Of a DNA stretch of 64,000 nt, positions 1-8,863 are shown piece after piece. The position numbers and the translations under genes are program-made. The notes under the pieces were generated by a model that was given only the letters and a program-made list of their open reading frames with translations, ran no database searches and was not told the origin of the DNA. The stretch's first letter is position 1, and every line of letters begins with the position of its first letter. Source of the DNA: an uncultured Tateyamaria sp. (GTDB taxonomy: Bacteria; Pseudomonadota; Alphaproteobacteria; Rhodobacterales; Rhodobacteraceae); NCBI RefSeq assembly GCF_947497045.1, contig NZ_CANMEU010000001.1, forward strand, positions 124,001 through 188,000, in the 5' to 3' direction.

Positions 1-246
1 GGCACCAAGGGCCTGATGATCGGGGTGGACCGCATAGGCCGCCAGCGCCCTGGGGTTTTTGGCGTCCAGCGTGAAGCCATAGGTGTAGCCCGGCGATTTG
101 CCCTCGTAATCCCGGTTTGGGCCGGCGCGAAAACCGCTGCACCCGTCAAGCTGGTCAACCAAATCCCCAAGCGACAGCATGATTTTATCAAGCGCAACCA
201 CGTCAACTCCGTCAGGCAGGCGCAACATCACACAATGGCGGATCAT
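1..246 (-). CDS. Dabb (stress-responsive A/B barrel) domain protein, 3' end cut by window
   Basis: The reading frame starts with ATG at 246 and runs off the left edge after 82 codons. It begins MIRHCVMLRL and continues with a segment of the type GxxGFRAGPNRDYEGKSPGY, then YGFTLDAKNPRALAAYAVHPDH. This is the pattern of the small dimeric ferredoxin-like Dabb barrel, usually about 95-100 residues, so only roughly 15 residues are missing. Members are small cytoplasmic proteins of mostly unknown substrate. It lies upstream of no obvious partner; the next gene on the same strand, a secreted protein, ends 30 bases away. Family assignment is from pattern recognition. Confidence 0.7.
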   Translation of the reverse strand, partial: MIRHCVMLRLPDGVDVVALDKIMLSLGDLVDQLDGCSGFRAGPNRDYEGKSPGYTYGFTLDAKNPRALAAYAVHPDHQALGA

Positions 247-276
247 GGGCGGGGTCCTTTCCTTGGGGCCACGGGG

Positions 277-720
277 CTAGTTCAAACGCTCCACGGCGCG
301 GGTGTTCAGATCAATGCGCCAGCGCGTGGGTTGCGTCGGGCAACAGCGGGGGTCATTCGGGCCTGGCATATCCGTCGTCAGTTCCACATGGGTAGGTGTG
401 AACGCATGATCACGGGGCGAGTGGCCGAACAGGCCTTCGACCCGGCCTGCAAACTGCCAGCCTTGCGTCGTGCGCACATACAGTCCAACCGCGATTCCGG
501 TATTGCCAGCAGCCCCCGGAATAGCCTCATAGACCACCCCAACAGCACGATTGGCGACGTTGGGATCTTCGGCATTTGGCATCCAGAACGACGCCTCGGC
601 CCGGCCAGAGGCGGTCATCGTCCCAAAGAGCAACTGATCAAGATCTGGCCACCCCGCCTGCTGCGCTGAAACAGGCGTGGTCAGCAAGGCGGCAATCAGG
701 ACGAGGGTGCGCGCGATCAT
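277..720 (-). CDS. secreted protein of unknown function
   Basis: A 147-residue protein. The first 19 residues (MIARTLVLIAALLTTPVSA, then QQ) form a clear Sec signal peptide with an Ala-x-Ala-like cleavage site, so it is probably periplasmic. The mature part has no motif I recognise; a CC pair near residue 126 and further polar segments are visible. The start codon overlaps the stop of pdxJ by 4 bases (ATGA arrangement), so it is likely cotranslated with pdxJ, although nothing suggests a role in vitamin B6 synthesis. Confidence 0.75.
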   Translation of the reverse strand: MIARTLVLIAALLTTPVSAQQAGWPDLDQLLFGTMTASGRAEASFWMPNAEDPNVANRAVGVVYEAIPGAAGNTGIAVGLYVRTTQGWQFAGRVEGLFGHSPRDHAFTPTHVELTTDMPGPNDPRCCPTQPTRWRIDLNTRAVERLN

Positions 721-1478
721 TGTGCGGCCTCGCGCGCGGCATCCATCAGTCTGCGCATCTCGCGGATGGCAGGATCAAGACCCAGAAAGATCGCCTCACC
801 GATCAGGAAGTGACCGATATTCAACTCGCGCGCCTCGGGAAAGGCCGCAACGGGGGCGACCGTTTCATAGGTCAGGCCGTGGCCCACATGCACTTCAAGG
901 CCAAGGTCATGGGCAAATGTGCTCATCTCGCGCAGGGCGGCCAACGCGCGGTCGCGGTCATCAAACCGTCCCTCGTGGTGGGCATCGCAATAGGCCCCCG
1001 AGTGCAGTTCGATCACTTGCGCCCCGATGCGATGGGCCGCTTCGATCTGGCGTTTGTCAGCCGCGATAAAGATCGACACCCGACAGCCCGCATCACGCAA
1101 CGGTGCAATGAAATGCGCCAGCTCGTTTTCCTCGCGCGCAACTTCAAGGCCACCTTCGGTGGTGCGCTCTTCGCGTTTCTCGGGGACGATGCACACGGCG
1201 TGCGGTTTGTGGCGCAGGGCGATGGCCTGCATTTCATCCGTTGCCGCCATCTCGAAATTCAGCGGCACGCTGAGGATGTCCATCAGCCCTTCGATGTCGG
1301 CATCCGAGATATGGCGACGGTCTTCGCGCAGGTGGGCAGTGATACCATCGGCACCCGCGTCTTCTGCGATGCGGGCCGCACGCAACGGATCGGGTGTGTC
1401 GCCACCACGGGCATTGCGCACAGTGGCCACGTGGTCAATGTTCACGCCAAGGCGCAGACGGTCGCGCAGTGCAGTCAT
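717..1478 (-). CDS. pdxJ: pyridoxine 5'-phosphate synthase PdxJ
   Basis: PdxJ condenses 1-deoxy-D-xylulose 5-phosphate with 3-amino-2-oxopropyl phosphate to give pyridoxine 5'-phosphate, the last step of DXP-dependent vitamin B6 synthesis in the cytoplasm. The N-terminus [17 protein letters not shown] is diagnostic, followed by [27 protein letters not shown] and the C-terminal HVGHGLTYE and [13 protein letters not shown] segments of the TIM barrel. I chose the ATG at 1478 (253 residues, normal length) because an AGAGGA ribosome site lies 9-10 bases upstream and homologues begin here; the open frame extends 23 codons further without support. Confidence 0.95.
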   Translation of the reverse strand: [253 protein letters not shown]

Positions 1479-1604
1479 TTGAGTTCGTCCTCTTTCAACA
1501 GTGAGGGGCATGGTACTGCGCCAAGGCGGCGCTGGAAATGCAAACAAAGGGGCAAAATTGTACCAAGGCTGGCCCGCGTAAGGCGTACCCGTGGTGCGCC
1601 CATG

Positions 1605-2276
1605 TTAGTCTGGTTTGGGTTTGGCATCAGTTGCCTTCGCCGCCGTTTTGGCCGCTGCTTTGGCCTTGAGAGCCTCGAACTTGGCCTTGATCGCGCCCTT
1701 GCGCCGCTTTTGATAGGCCCGGATCAGCGGCACAGACACGTAATATGCGATCGTGGCCGAAACCACGCCGGGGATGATACCGCCGACCATGTAGGGAAAG
1801 AATATCTCGTCATAAAAGATCGACAGCCCCCTCCAGTCGCGCGGCTCGCCCATCGCGACACCTTTGAGGTTGTGCCAAAGATCACCGCCCGCATCGACGA
1901 ATTTGCCACCAAAAGAGCGTTCGGTTTCCTCTTTCATTTCAGCGCCCAGCAACCAGTGCCCTGTCTGCAAGGACACGACGCCAATGGGCACATATGTCAG
2001 CGGGTTGCCAAAGAACGTGGCCATGAGCGACGCGAGGATGTTGCCGCGCATGGCTGTCGCAAGCCCTGCGGCGATGAAAAAATGGATACCGTAGAACGGG
2101 GTGAAGGTGGTGAAGACCCCGGCCCAGATTCCCCGCGCAATACGTTCCGGCTGGTCCGGCAAGCGGCGCACCCGGTGTTTCACATACTGAAACGCACGCG
2201 CCCAGCCACCGCGCGGCCACAATAGCTCGAACGCGGCGCGCAAAAACGGTCTGGTGTCGCGGCGTTTGAAAACCAC
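1605..2276 (-). CDS. DUF2062 membrane protein
   Basis: A 223-residue protein with the DUF2062 pattern: a basic N-terminus (RFQYVKHRVRRLPDQPERIARG-like), then IWAGVFTTFTPFYGIHFFIAAGLATAMRGN and a second hydrophobic stretch FFGNPLTYVPIGVVSLQTGHWLLG, with a further membrane segment near residues 155-175 and a Lys/Ala-rich C-tail (AKAAAKTAAKATDAKPKPD). It is predicted to be an integral inner membrane protein; no function is established for the family that I can name. It lies 21 bases downstream of rsh on the same strand and is probably cotranscribed with it. Confidence 0.85.
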   Translation of the reverse strand: MVFKRRDTRPFLRAAFELLWPRGGWARAFQYVKHRVRRLPDQPERIARGIWAGVFTTFTPFYGIHFFIAAGLATAMRGNILASLMATFFGNPLTYVPIGVVSLQTGHWLLGAEMKEETERSFGGKFVDAGGDLWHNLKGVAMGEPRDWRGLSIFYDEIFFPYMVGGIIPGVVSATIAYYVSVPLIRAYQKRRKGAIKAKFEALKAKAAAKTAAKATDAKPKPD

Positions 2277-2297
2277 TGTCTGCCCTTCGTGTTGCGC

Positions 2298-4439
2298 CTA
2301 GTCTGCCACCGTTGCCGGGCCCACGGTCGGCAACACTCGGTGGTAGCGTTCAATGGCCGCTACGTCACTTTCTGCCTGAAGCGCCCCCATCAGCGTGTGC
2401 AGATGCAAAGCGTCCCGCAACTCCACATAGATCAGCAACCGGTAAAAGTCAGGTTTGCGATCCATAAATTCCAGATTTGAGATATTGGCCTTACTTTCCC
2501 CGATCAATGTGCAAATACGCCCCAGGACCCCTGCGTCGTTGCCAATCGTCAGATCCAGCGTACTGCCATAGACCGCAGGGTGCGATCCGTCATGCCAGTG
2601 CAGGTCGATCCAGCGATCAAGCTGGTTTTCATATTCCGCCAGTCGCGGGCAGTCGATGGCGTGCACCACCACCCCTTCACCTCGAAAGGTGATGCCCACG
2701 ATCCGCTCGCCCGGCAGCGGTTCGCAACAGGTGGCGCGCTGAAAGGATTGGCCGGGCAAAAGACCAATCACCGCACGTTTGACGTCAACCTCCTTTCCGG
2801 GTTTCGGCGTCAGGTCAGGGTAGATGGATTGCACCACATCGCGTCCGGTCAATTCGGCCGATCCGAGCCGCGCCAGCACTTCGTCCGCCCGGCCAAGGCG
2901 CAACTGTTTGGCTGCCGCCTCAAGCGCCTTGTCGGTCGCCTTCTTGCCCACATGGGCAAAGGCCGAGCGGGCCAGTTCGCGGCCCAATGTGATGAAACGC
3001 TCGCGGTCCGCTTCGCGCAAGGACCGCCGGATCGCCGTCTTGGCCTTGCCTGTCGTCGCGATCTCGAGCCATGTGGCCTGCGGTGTCTGCCCTTCGGCGG
3101 TGATTATCTCGACCGACTGCCCGTTCTTGACACGGGTCCACAGTGGCACGCGCATCCCGTCGACCTTGGCCCCCACACAAGCGTTCCCGATGCGGGTATG
3201 GATTGCATAGGCAAAATCAATCGGTGTCGCCCCGCGCGGCAACTTCACCACCTCGCCTTTCGGCGTGAAACAGAACACCTGATCCGAGTACATCTCGAGC
3301 TTGACGGCTTCGAGGAAATCCTCGTGATCATCCTCGCCGTGGAATTGCTCGGTCAGTTGCGCGATCCACTTGGCCGGATCGACGGCAAAGGGGTTCTGGC
3401 TGCGCACCCCATCGCGATAGGACCAGTGGGCGGCGACCCCGGTTTCGGCCACATCATGCATCTGGCGGGTCCTGATCTGCACCTCCACCCGCTTGCCATC
3501 GCGGCCCGACACGGTGGTGTGGATCGACCGATACCCGTTCGACTTCGGTTGGCTGATATAGTCCTTGAACCGCCCCGGTACCGCGCGCCAGCGTTGGTGG
3601 ATCGCGCCCAGAGTGCGGTACACGTCCTCCTCGGTTTCCGTGATGACGCGAAACCCGTAGATGTCGGACAGGCGCGAAAAGGACTGGTCCTTTTCCTGCA
3701 TCTTGCGCCAGATCGAATAGGGTTTCTTGGCGCGGCCAAACACTTCGGCCTCGATCCCCGCCTTTTCCAACTCGTGACGCATATCGCCGGTGATGCGCTG
3801 GATCACGTCACCCGTTTCGCGCTGCATCGTGATGAAACGGCGGATGATCGACGAGCGGCCCTCGGGGTTGAGCACCTTGAAGGCGAGATCCTCAAGTTCC
3901 TCACGCATCCACTGCATCCCCATGCGCCCCGCAAGGGGGGCAAAGATATCCATCGTCTCGCGCGCCTTCTGGACCTGCTTGTCGGGGCGCATCGATTTGA
4001 TGGTGCGCATGTTGTGCAGTCGGTCGGACAGCTTGACGAGGATGACGCGCAGGTCCTTGGACATGGCCATGAACAGCTTGCGAAAATTCTCGGCCTGTTT
4101 GGTTTCGATGTTGGAGAGCTGGAGGTTGGTCAGCTTGGTGACCCCATCGACCAGCTTGGCCACGTCATCGCCGAACTGTTCGGCCACCATGGCATAGCTC
4201 GCCTTGGTGTCCTCGATCGTATCATGCAGCAGGGCGGTGATGATGGTGGCATCGTCAAGCTGCTGTTCGGTCAGAATGGCGGCGACGGCGACGGGGTGAG
4301 TGAAATAGGGCTCACCTGAATGACGGAGCTGGCCGTCATGCATGTGCGCACCGAACTCATAAGCGGCGCGGATCAGCTTTTCGTTTGTCTTCGGGTTGTA
4401 GTTGCGGACCAGCGCGATCAGATCATCGGCAGATATCAT
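2298..4439 (-). CDS. rsh: bifunctional (p)ppGpp synthetase/hydrolase Rsh (RelA/SpoT)
   Basis: This 713-residue protein makes and degrades (p)ppGpp, the stringent response alarmone, and is the only RelA/SpoT enzyme in the window. Domain order is complete: HD hydrolase (HDTIEDTKASY near residue 70 and VDGVTKLT), synthetase (FKDYISQPKSNGYRSIHTTV near 300 with the catalytic VEVQIRT segment), TGS (VFCFTPKGEVVKLPRGATPIDFAYAIHT near 385) and a C-terminal ACT domain (LGRICTLIGESKANISNLEF). Both catalytic halves look intact, so I expect a true bifunctional enzyme. It follows rpoZ by 20 bases, the common rpoZ-rsh arrangement. Confidence 0.95.
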   Translation of the reverse strand: MISADDLIALVRNYNPKTNEKLIRAAYEFGAHMHDGQLRHSGEPYFTHPVAVAAILTEQQLDDATIITALLHDTIEDTKASYAMVAEQFGDDVAKLVDGVTKLTNLQLSNIETKQAENFRKLFMAMSKDLRVILVKLSDRLHNMRTIKSMRPDKQVQKARETMDIFAPLAGRMGMQWMREELEDLAFKVLNPEGRSSIIRRFITMQRETGDVIQRITGDMRHELEKAGIEAEVFGRAKKPYSIWRKMQEKDQSFSRLSDIYGFRVITETEEDVYRTLGAIHQRWRAVPGRFKDYISQPKSNGYRSIHTTVSGRDGKRVEVQIRTRQMHDVAETGVAAHWSYRDGVRSQNPFAVDPAKWIAQLTEQFHGEDDHEDFLEAVKLEMYSDQVFCFTPKGEVVKLPRGATPIDFAYAIHTRIGNACVGAKVDGMRVPLWTRVKNGQSVEIITAEGQTPQATWLEIATTGKAKTAIRRSLREADRERFITLGRELARSAFAHVGKKATDKALEAAAKQLRLGRADEVLARLGSAELTGRDVVQSIYPDLTPKPGKEVDVKRAVIGLLPGQSFQRATCCEPLPGERIVGITFRGEGVVVHAIDCPRLAEYENQLDRWIDLHWHDGSHPAVYGSTLDLTIGNDAGVLGRICTLIGESKANISNLEFMDRKPDFYRLLIYVELRDALHLHTLMGALQAESDVAAIERYHRVLPTVGPATVAD

Positions 4440-4459
4440 GCGGTCCGCACCTGACTTGG

Positions 4460-4813
4460 TCAGCCCTGACCTTGGGCGGCCATCAGCTGACGCAGCAACA
4501 TCTCTTCGGACATGCTGTCCTCTTCGGGTTTGTCCTGCTCGGCCCCCATGAGAAGCGCCATGGCGTCCTCTTCGGCCTCGTCAACCTCGATCTGGCTTTG
4601 GTTGCTTTCGATCAAACGCTCGCGCAGATCATCCGCGCTTTGGGTTTCGTCTGCGATTTCGCGCAAGGACACGACAGGATTCTTGTCGTTGTCGCGGTCC
4701 ACGGTCACAGGCGCACCGGCGGAAATCTCGCGGGCACGGTGTGCGGCCAGCATCACCAGTTCGAAACGGTTTGGAACTTTATCAACACAGTCTTCAACGG
4801 TCACGCGGGCCAT
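4460..4813 (-). CDS. rpoZ: DNA-directed RNA polymerase subunit omega
   Basis: The omega subunit (117 residues) helps assemble RNA polymerase by chaperoning beta'. The N-terminal [31 protein letters not shown] is the conserved RpoZ signature, followed by [14 protein letters not shown]. The C-terminus is acidic and variable ([23 protein letters not shown]), as in other alphaproteobacteria. It is the first gene before rsh on the minus strand. Confidence 0.95.
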   Translation of the reverse strand: MARVTVEDCVDKVPNRFELVMLAAHRAREISAGAPVTVDRDNDKNPVVSLREIADETQSADDLRERLIESNQSQIEVDEAEEDAMALLMGAEQDKPEEDSMSEEMLLRQLMAAQGQG

Positions 4814-4886
4814 GGGAATGCTCCAGATCAGCAGATGGATGTCAGAAGCGCTTTAGTTATGCGCGATTGAGGGGAATGACAAGCCG

Positions 4887-5498
4887 CTAATCCAGTGCAA
4901 CAATGGGCGCACGGGCCTCAGGGGGCAAGGCGTCGCGCATCTCGATGACGGACTTGCGCAGAATGGGATGGACCCAGTCCGGGGCCACATCTGCAAGCGG
5001 TTCCAGCACAAAGGCGCGTTCATGCATCCGGGGATGCGGCAGGATCAGCTGACCAGGCGCATTTTCCTGCTGGGCCTCAAGAGGCAGAGCCATCCACTGG
5101 CGCGCGACCGCCATATTGGGGCGAATCGCTGTGTCCACAGCCAACAGATCAAGGTCGATAATGCGCGCGCCCCACCGTTTTGTACGGCGTCGGCCCAATT
5201 TCGCCTCGATCCCGTGAAGAATTGTGATCGCCTCGACGGCGGACCACTGTGCCTCCAGTGCCAGGGCCGCATTTACAAAGTCAGGGCCGCTGCCTGCGGG
5301 CACGGCTGGGGTCACATAATAACGGCTTTCAGCCCGAATCACGGCACCTGCCTGCACGATTTCTGCGACAGCTTTTTGAAGCACCTGCACGGGTGACCCC
5401 GCGTCAGATGGCATGTTTGACCCTAGGGCAATCAGCAAAAGTGATCGGTTTTGAGGCAGGTTTCCGCCCGTTTCCCCCCTACCTACGTCTTGCGACAT
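4887..5498 (-). CDS. folK: 2-amino-4-hydroxy-6-hydroxymethyldihydropteridine pyrophosphokinase
   Basis: HPPK transfers pyrophosphate from ATP to 6-hydroxymethyl-7,8-dihydropterin in folate synthesis. Visible signatures are ALGSNMPS at the N-terminal strand, TPAVPAGSGPDFVNAALALE, and RWGARIIDLDLL followed by ILPHPRMHERAFVLEPLADVAPDW. The ATG at 5498 is preferred (203 residues; AGGTG about 9 bases upstream); a GTG at 5510 is an in-frame alternative. It is transcribed away from the NYN-domain gene and lies 73 bases upstream of rpoZ. Confidence 0.92.
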   Translation of the reverse strand: MSQDVGRGETGGNLPQNRSLLLIALGSNMPSDAGSPVQVLQKAVAEIVQAGAVIRAESRYYVTPAVPAGSGPDFVNAALALEAQWSAVEAITILHGIEAKLGRRRTKRWGARIIDLDLLAVDTAIRPNMAVARQWMALPLEAQQENAPGQLILPHPRMHERAFVLEPLADVAPDWVHPILRKSVIEMRDALPPEARAPIVALD

Positions 5499-5597
5499 AC
5501 TCAAAATCACCTATTTTCCACCAACCGTCTTTTCGCGCTTTTACGCACTCACTCACGGAAATCACAGGCGGTACCCGTATTTTCGGAAGGACATATT

Positions 5598-6170
5598 ATG
5601 TTTTACAAAGACGAACGGCTCGCGCTGTTCATTGACGGATCGAACCTCTATGCCGCCGCCAAAGCGCTTGGGTTCGATATTGACTACAAGCTGCTTCGAC
5701 AAGAATTTATGCGCCGTGGAAAGTTGCTGCGCGCATTCTACTACACTGCCCTGTTGGAAAATGACGAGTATTCTCCGATCCGCCCACTCGTGGATTGGCT
5801 GAACTACAATGGTTTCACCATGGTGACCAAACCGGCCAAGGAATACACCGACTCGATGGGTCGGCGTAAGGTCAAGGGCAACATGGACATCGAACTGGCG
5901 GTGGATGCGATGGAACTCGCGCCGCGTGTCGATCACATCGTGTTGTTTTCAGGGGACGGAGATTTCCGCCCGCTGATCGAAAGCCTGCAACGCCAAGGCG
6001 TGCGGGTGTCTGTGGTGTCCACCATCCGCAGCCAACCACCGATGATCTCGGACGATCTGCGCCGGCAGGCTGACAACTTCATCGAACTGGATGAGCTGAA
6101 GGACGTGATTGGCCGCCCGCCCCGCGAAGCCGTGATCGAACGCGACGAGCGAATCGAAGCACAGGGATAG
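5598..6170 (+). CDS. NYN domain (LabA/DUF88-type) predicted ribonuclease
   Basis: A 190-residue protein with the PIN-like NYN fold: LALFIDGSNLY near residues 8-18 (first acidic metal ligand), KGNMDIELAVDAM near 97, and VLFSGDGDFRPLIESLQRQGVRV near 115-137. These carry the conserved Asp residues of the nuclease centre. The family includes LabA-like proteins; RNA targets are not known here. The ATG at 5598 is preceded by GGAAGGAC at correct spacing; an upstream in-frame ATG at 5451 lies inside folK and has no support. It is divergent from folK. Confidence 0.9.
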   Translation: MFYKDERLALFIDGSNLYAAAKALGFDIDYKLLRQEFMRRGKLLRAFYYTALLENDEYSPIRPLVDWLNYNGFTMVTKPAKEYTDSMGRRKVKGNMDIELAVDAMELAPRVDHIVLFSGDGDFRPLIESLQRQGVRVSVVSTIRSQPPMISDDLRRQADNFIELDELKDVIGRPPREAVIERDERIEAQG

Positions 6171-6177
6171 AGTGATA

Positions 6178-6207
6178 CGGGCAGCGGCACTCACTCACCG
6201 CTGCCCG
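6178..6207 (+). terminator. hairpin after the NYN gene
   Basis: A perfect 10-bp stem CGGGCAGCGG / CCGCTGCCCG with a 10-base loop begins 7 bases after the stop codon. There is no strong T run after it (ATGTCTCTATAATTTC), so termination may be weak or Rho-assisted. Confidence 0.55.
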
Positions 6208-6274
6208 ATGTCTCTATAATTTCATGCTAAAATCTTCAGCGTGGGCGAAAAACCGTTGCCCACCAAAGTGTTCT

Positions 6275-6289
6275 ATTACGTGGCGTAAT
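6275..6289. promoter_or_regulatory. inverted repeat upstream of the LuxR gene
   Basis: ATTACG-TGG-CGTAAT is a perfect 6-bp inverted repeat with a 3-base spacer, centred about 39 bases before the chosen LuxR start. It is a plausible operator, perhaps autoregulatory. It does not match the classical lux box (CTG-N10-CAG). Confidence 0.4.
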
Positions 6290-6320
6290 GTGCAAACATC
6301 CCCCCAAACAGGGGGATCAC

Positions 6321-7058
6321 ATGTATCAGGATGCTGCGAGACTCGAACAAGCCGAAACGATTGATGCGCTGTGGTCGGGCGTCGTCACCGAGTTGCGCGG
6401 GCACGGCATCCACCATGTCATCTACATCTCGGCAACCGGGACACCGGCGCGCGATCCGCGTCTACTGTCCACATGCCCCGAACTCTATACCGATACAGGC
6501 CCTGACGACGATCCGTTCCTGACCCATTGCTGCAACAGTTACGACATAACCCCGACCGGCGCGGAGTTTCTGCCCGATCACTTGTACCTTGATGCCCAGG
6601 CCAAGGCGTTCATCGGCAGGGCCTGCGCGCTCGGGTTTCTCAGCGGTTTCGGGATCCCGACACGACTGCGCGGAGGTGCGCGCTATGGCGGGTTCAACCT
6701 TGGTACGTCACTGGATCGCGCGGCGTTCATGGACAGCATGTGGCCCCGCGCCGAACAGTTTCGCCTGTTCTGCCTGCTGGTCCATCGCCGGATCGAAGAG
6801 TTGTCGGGCCGGGCCGCAGGGCCAGAACCTGCGATGATTGCCCCCAACCTGTCGCCGCGCCTTGATGCACTCAGCCCGCGCGAAACCGAGGTGATCTACC
6901 TGCTTGCCCGGGGACTGAGCCGCAAAGAGGCGGCGCGCACATGCGGGATCAGCCAACATACAATTGCCGAATACGCCAAAAGTGCATATCGCAAACTGGG
7001 TGTGCGCAACCGGGCCGAAGCGGCACGACTGATCTATGGTGCAGTGCAGGGCACCTGA
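6321..7058 (+). CDS. LuxR-family transcriptional regulator (autoinducer-domain-like, orphan)
   Basis: A 245-residue regulator. Residues about 20-160 resemble an autoinducer-binding domain (weak match; aromatic residues such as Tyr and Trp are scattered as in that fold). The C-terminal HTH is clear: LSPRETEVIYLLARGLSRKEAARTCGISQHTIAEYAKSAYRKLGVRNRAEAARL. No luxI synthase is present in the window, so it would be a LuxR solo. I chose ATG 6321 because AGGGGGAT lies 5-6 bases upstream; ATG 6288 is possible but overlaps the inverted repeat just upstream. Confidence 0.85.
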   Translation: MYQDAARLEQAETIDALWSGVVTELRGHGIHHVIYISATGTPARDPRLLSTCPELYTDTGPDDDPFLTHCCNSYDITPTGAEFLPDHLYLDAQAKAFIGRACALGFLSGFGIPTRLRGGARYGGFNLGTSLDRAAFMDSMWPRAEQFRLFCLLVHRRIEELSGRAAGPEPAMIAPNLSPRLDALSPRETEVIYLLARGLSRKEAARTCGISQHTIAEYAKSAYRKLGVRNRAEAARLIYGAVQGT

Positions 7059-7128
7059 TCCGCGCCGCGCCGGACTTTACCATGCCCGCCCAAAGCCGTA
7101 GGTCTTAACAAAACATCTCGGAGCCCCC

Positions 7129-8079
7129 ATGACAAAACCACCTCTCACTCTGTATTTGGCCGCCCCGCGCGGGTTTTGCGCAGGGGTGGACCGGGCAATC
7201 AAGATCGTGGAAATGGCGCTCGATAAGTGGGGGGCCCCGGTCTATGTCCGCCACGAAATCGTCCACAACAAGTTTGTGGTCGATGGGTTGCGCAACAAAG
7301 GGGCGATCTTTGTCGAAGAGTTGTCGGATTGCCCCGATGACCGCCCGGTGATCTTTTCCGCCCACGGCGTGCCCAAATCGGTACCTCGGGCGGCCCAGGC
7401 GCGCGAGATGATCTATGTGGATGCGACCTGCCCGCTGGTCAGCAAGGTGCATATCGAGGCACAGCGCCATGCGGAGAACGGTTTGCAGATGATTATGATC
7501 GGGCACAAAGGCCATCCCGAGACGGTGGGGACCATGGGTCAACTGCCGGACGGTGACGTGCTGCTGGTCGAAACAGTCGAGGACGTGGCGCAGGTTGCGG
7601 TGCGCGATCCCGAACGCCTCGCCTTTGTCACCCAGACCACTCTGTCCGTCGATGACACCGCGGATATCGTGGCCGCCCTGCACGCCCGGTTTCCTGCCAT
7701 CGTCGGCCCGCACAAGGAAGACATCTGTTACGCGACCACCAACCGGCAGGAGGCGGTCAAGGCAATGGCCCCCAAATGCGACGCAATGCTGGTGGTGGGC
7801 GCGCCGAACTCGTCCAACTCCAGACGGCTGGTCGAGGTAGGTGCGCGCGCGGGGTGTCCCTACGCACAACTGGTACAACGCGCGGATGAGATTGACTGGC
7901 GCAGCCTTGACGGGATCACATCCATGGGCATCACCGCAGGCGCATCGGCCCCCGAAGTGCTCATCAATGAGGTGATAGACGCCTTTCGCGCCCGGTATGA
8001 CGTCACAGTCGAGATGGTGGAAACAGCCGTCGAGAACGTGGAATTCAAAGTGCCACGGGTCTTGCGCGAACCGGCCTGA
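7129..8079 (+). CDS. ispH: 4-hydroxy-3-methylbut-2-enyl diphosphate reductase IspH
   Basis: IspH (LytB) is the [4Fe-4S] enzyme that ends the MEP pathway, reducing HMBPP to isopentenyl and dimethylallyl diphosphate. The three cluster cysteines are visible in [10 protein letters not shown] (near residue 17), [11 protein letters not shown] (near 101) and [14 protein letters not shown] (near 200), with HEIVHN, GHKGHPE and the [10 protein letters not shown] motif. At 316 residues it has the normal length. It stands 70 bases downstream of the LuxR gene and may have its own promoter. Confidence 0.96.
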   Translation: MTKPPLTLYLAAPRGFCAGVDRAIKIVEMALDKWGAPVYVRHEIVHNKFVVDGLRNKGAIFVEELSDCPDDRPVIFSAHGVPKSVPRAAQAREMIYVDATCPLVSKVHIEAQRHAENGLQMIMIGHKGHPETVGTMGQLPDGDVLLVETVEDVAQVAVRDPERLAFVTQTTLSVDDTADIVAALHARFPAIVGPHKEDICYATTNRQEAVKAMAPKCDAMLVVGAPNSSNSRRLVEVGARAGCPYAQLVQRADEIDWRSLDGITSMGITAGASAPEVLINEVIDAFRARYDVTVEMVETAVENVEFKVPRVLREPA

Positions 8080-8167
8080 GGCGCAGCGCACAACACGTGC
8101 GCCGAGGTTTACGCCCGCGCGCACTCTGCCTATCGTGCCCGGCACACCCTTTGCCTCCGGAGGCCCC

Positions 8168-8782
8168 ATGCTCTCATTTCAATTCCTGCTGACGGCATTT
8201 GTCGTGGTGATCGCACCCGGCACAGGGGTGATTTACACGCTCGCATTGGGTCTGGGTCAGGGGCGACGCGCCGCACTTTGGGCCGCACTTGGATGCACGT
8301 TCGGGATTGTGCCGCATCTGGCCGCCGCCACCTTTGGGCTTGCAGCGATCCTGCATACCTCCGCCCTGCTGTTCAACATCGTGAAATTCGCAGGCGTTGC
8401 CTATCTGCTCTATCTCGCATGGGGCAGTCTGCGCAGTGAAGGGGCGCTGGCGATCACGTCCAAACACACCGGTGAAGCAGGGTGGCGCATCGCGCGGCGG
8501 GGGGCTTTGATCAATATCCTGAACCCGAAACTGTCGATCTTCTTCCTTGCACTGCTCCCCCCATTCCTGTCGGGCAATCCGACCACCGCCACGATCGAGA
8601 TGGCGATGATGGGTGCCGTGTTCATGGGCATGACCTTCGGGGTCTTTGTCCTTTATGGCGTGTTCGCCGCCGCCGCGCGCCAATGGATCCTTGGATCAGA
8701 GCGGGTCATGGCATGGCTGTCGCGCAGCTTTGCCACCATCTTTGCGGCCCTGGCGGGGCGACTGGCGCTGGAACGCGCATAG
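8168..8782 (+). CDS. LysE-family amino acid exporter
   Basis: A 204-residue inner membrane protein with about six hydrophobic segments. The N-terminal FVVVIAPGTGVIYTLALGLGQGRRAALWAALGCTFG is the LysE/RhtB signature (in most members this reads PGP; here PGT), followed by GVAYLLYLAWGSLR and NILNPKLSIFFLALLPPF. The substrate, probably an amino acid or derivative, cannot be told. The ATG at 8168 follows a GGAGG site by 4 bases. Confidence 0.88.
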   Translation: MLSFQFLLTAFVVVIAPGTGVIYTLALGLGQGRRAALWAALGCTFGIVPHLAAATFGLAAILHTSALLFNIVKFAGVAYLLYLAWGSLRSEGALAITSKHTGEAGWRIARRGALINILNPKLSIFFLALLPPFLSGNPTTATIEMAMMGAVFMGMTFGVFVLYGVFAAAARQWILGSERVMAWLSRSFATIFAALAGRLALERA

Positions 8783-8863
8783 GTGCCAACTTGCGCCTTG
8801 TCATCGGGTGCAAAACCACCCACACCCGAAAGCGACCCACAAAGCAACCGTGACGACCCTGCC

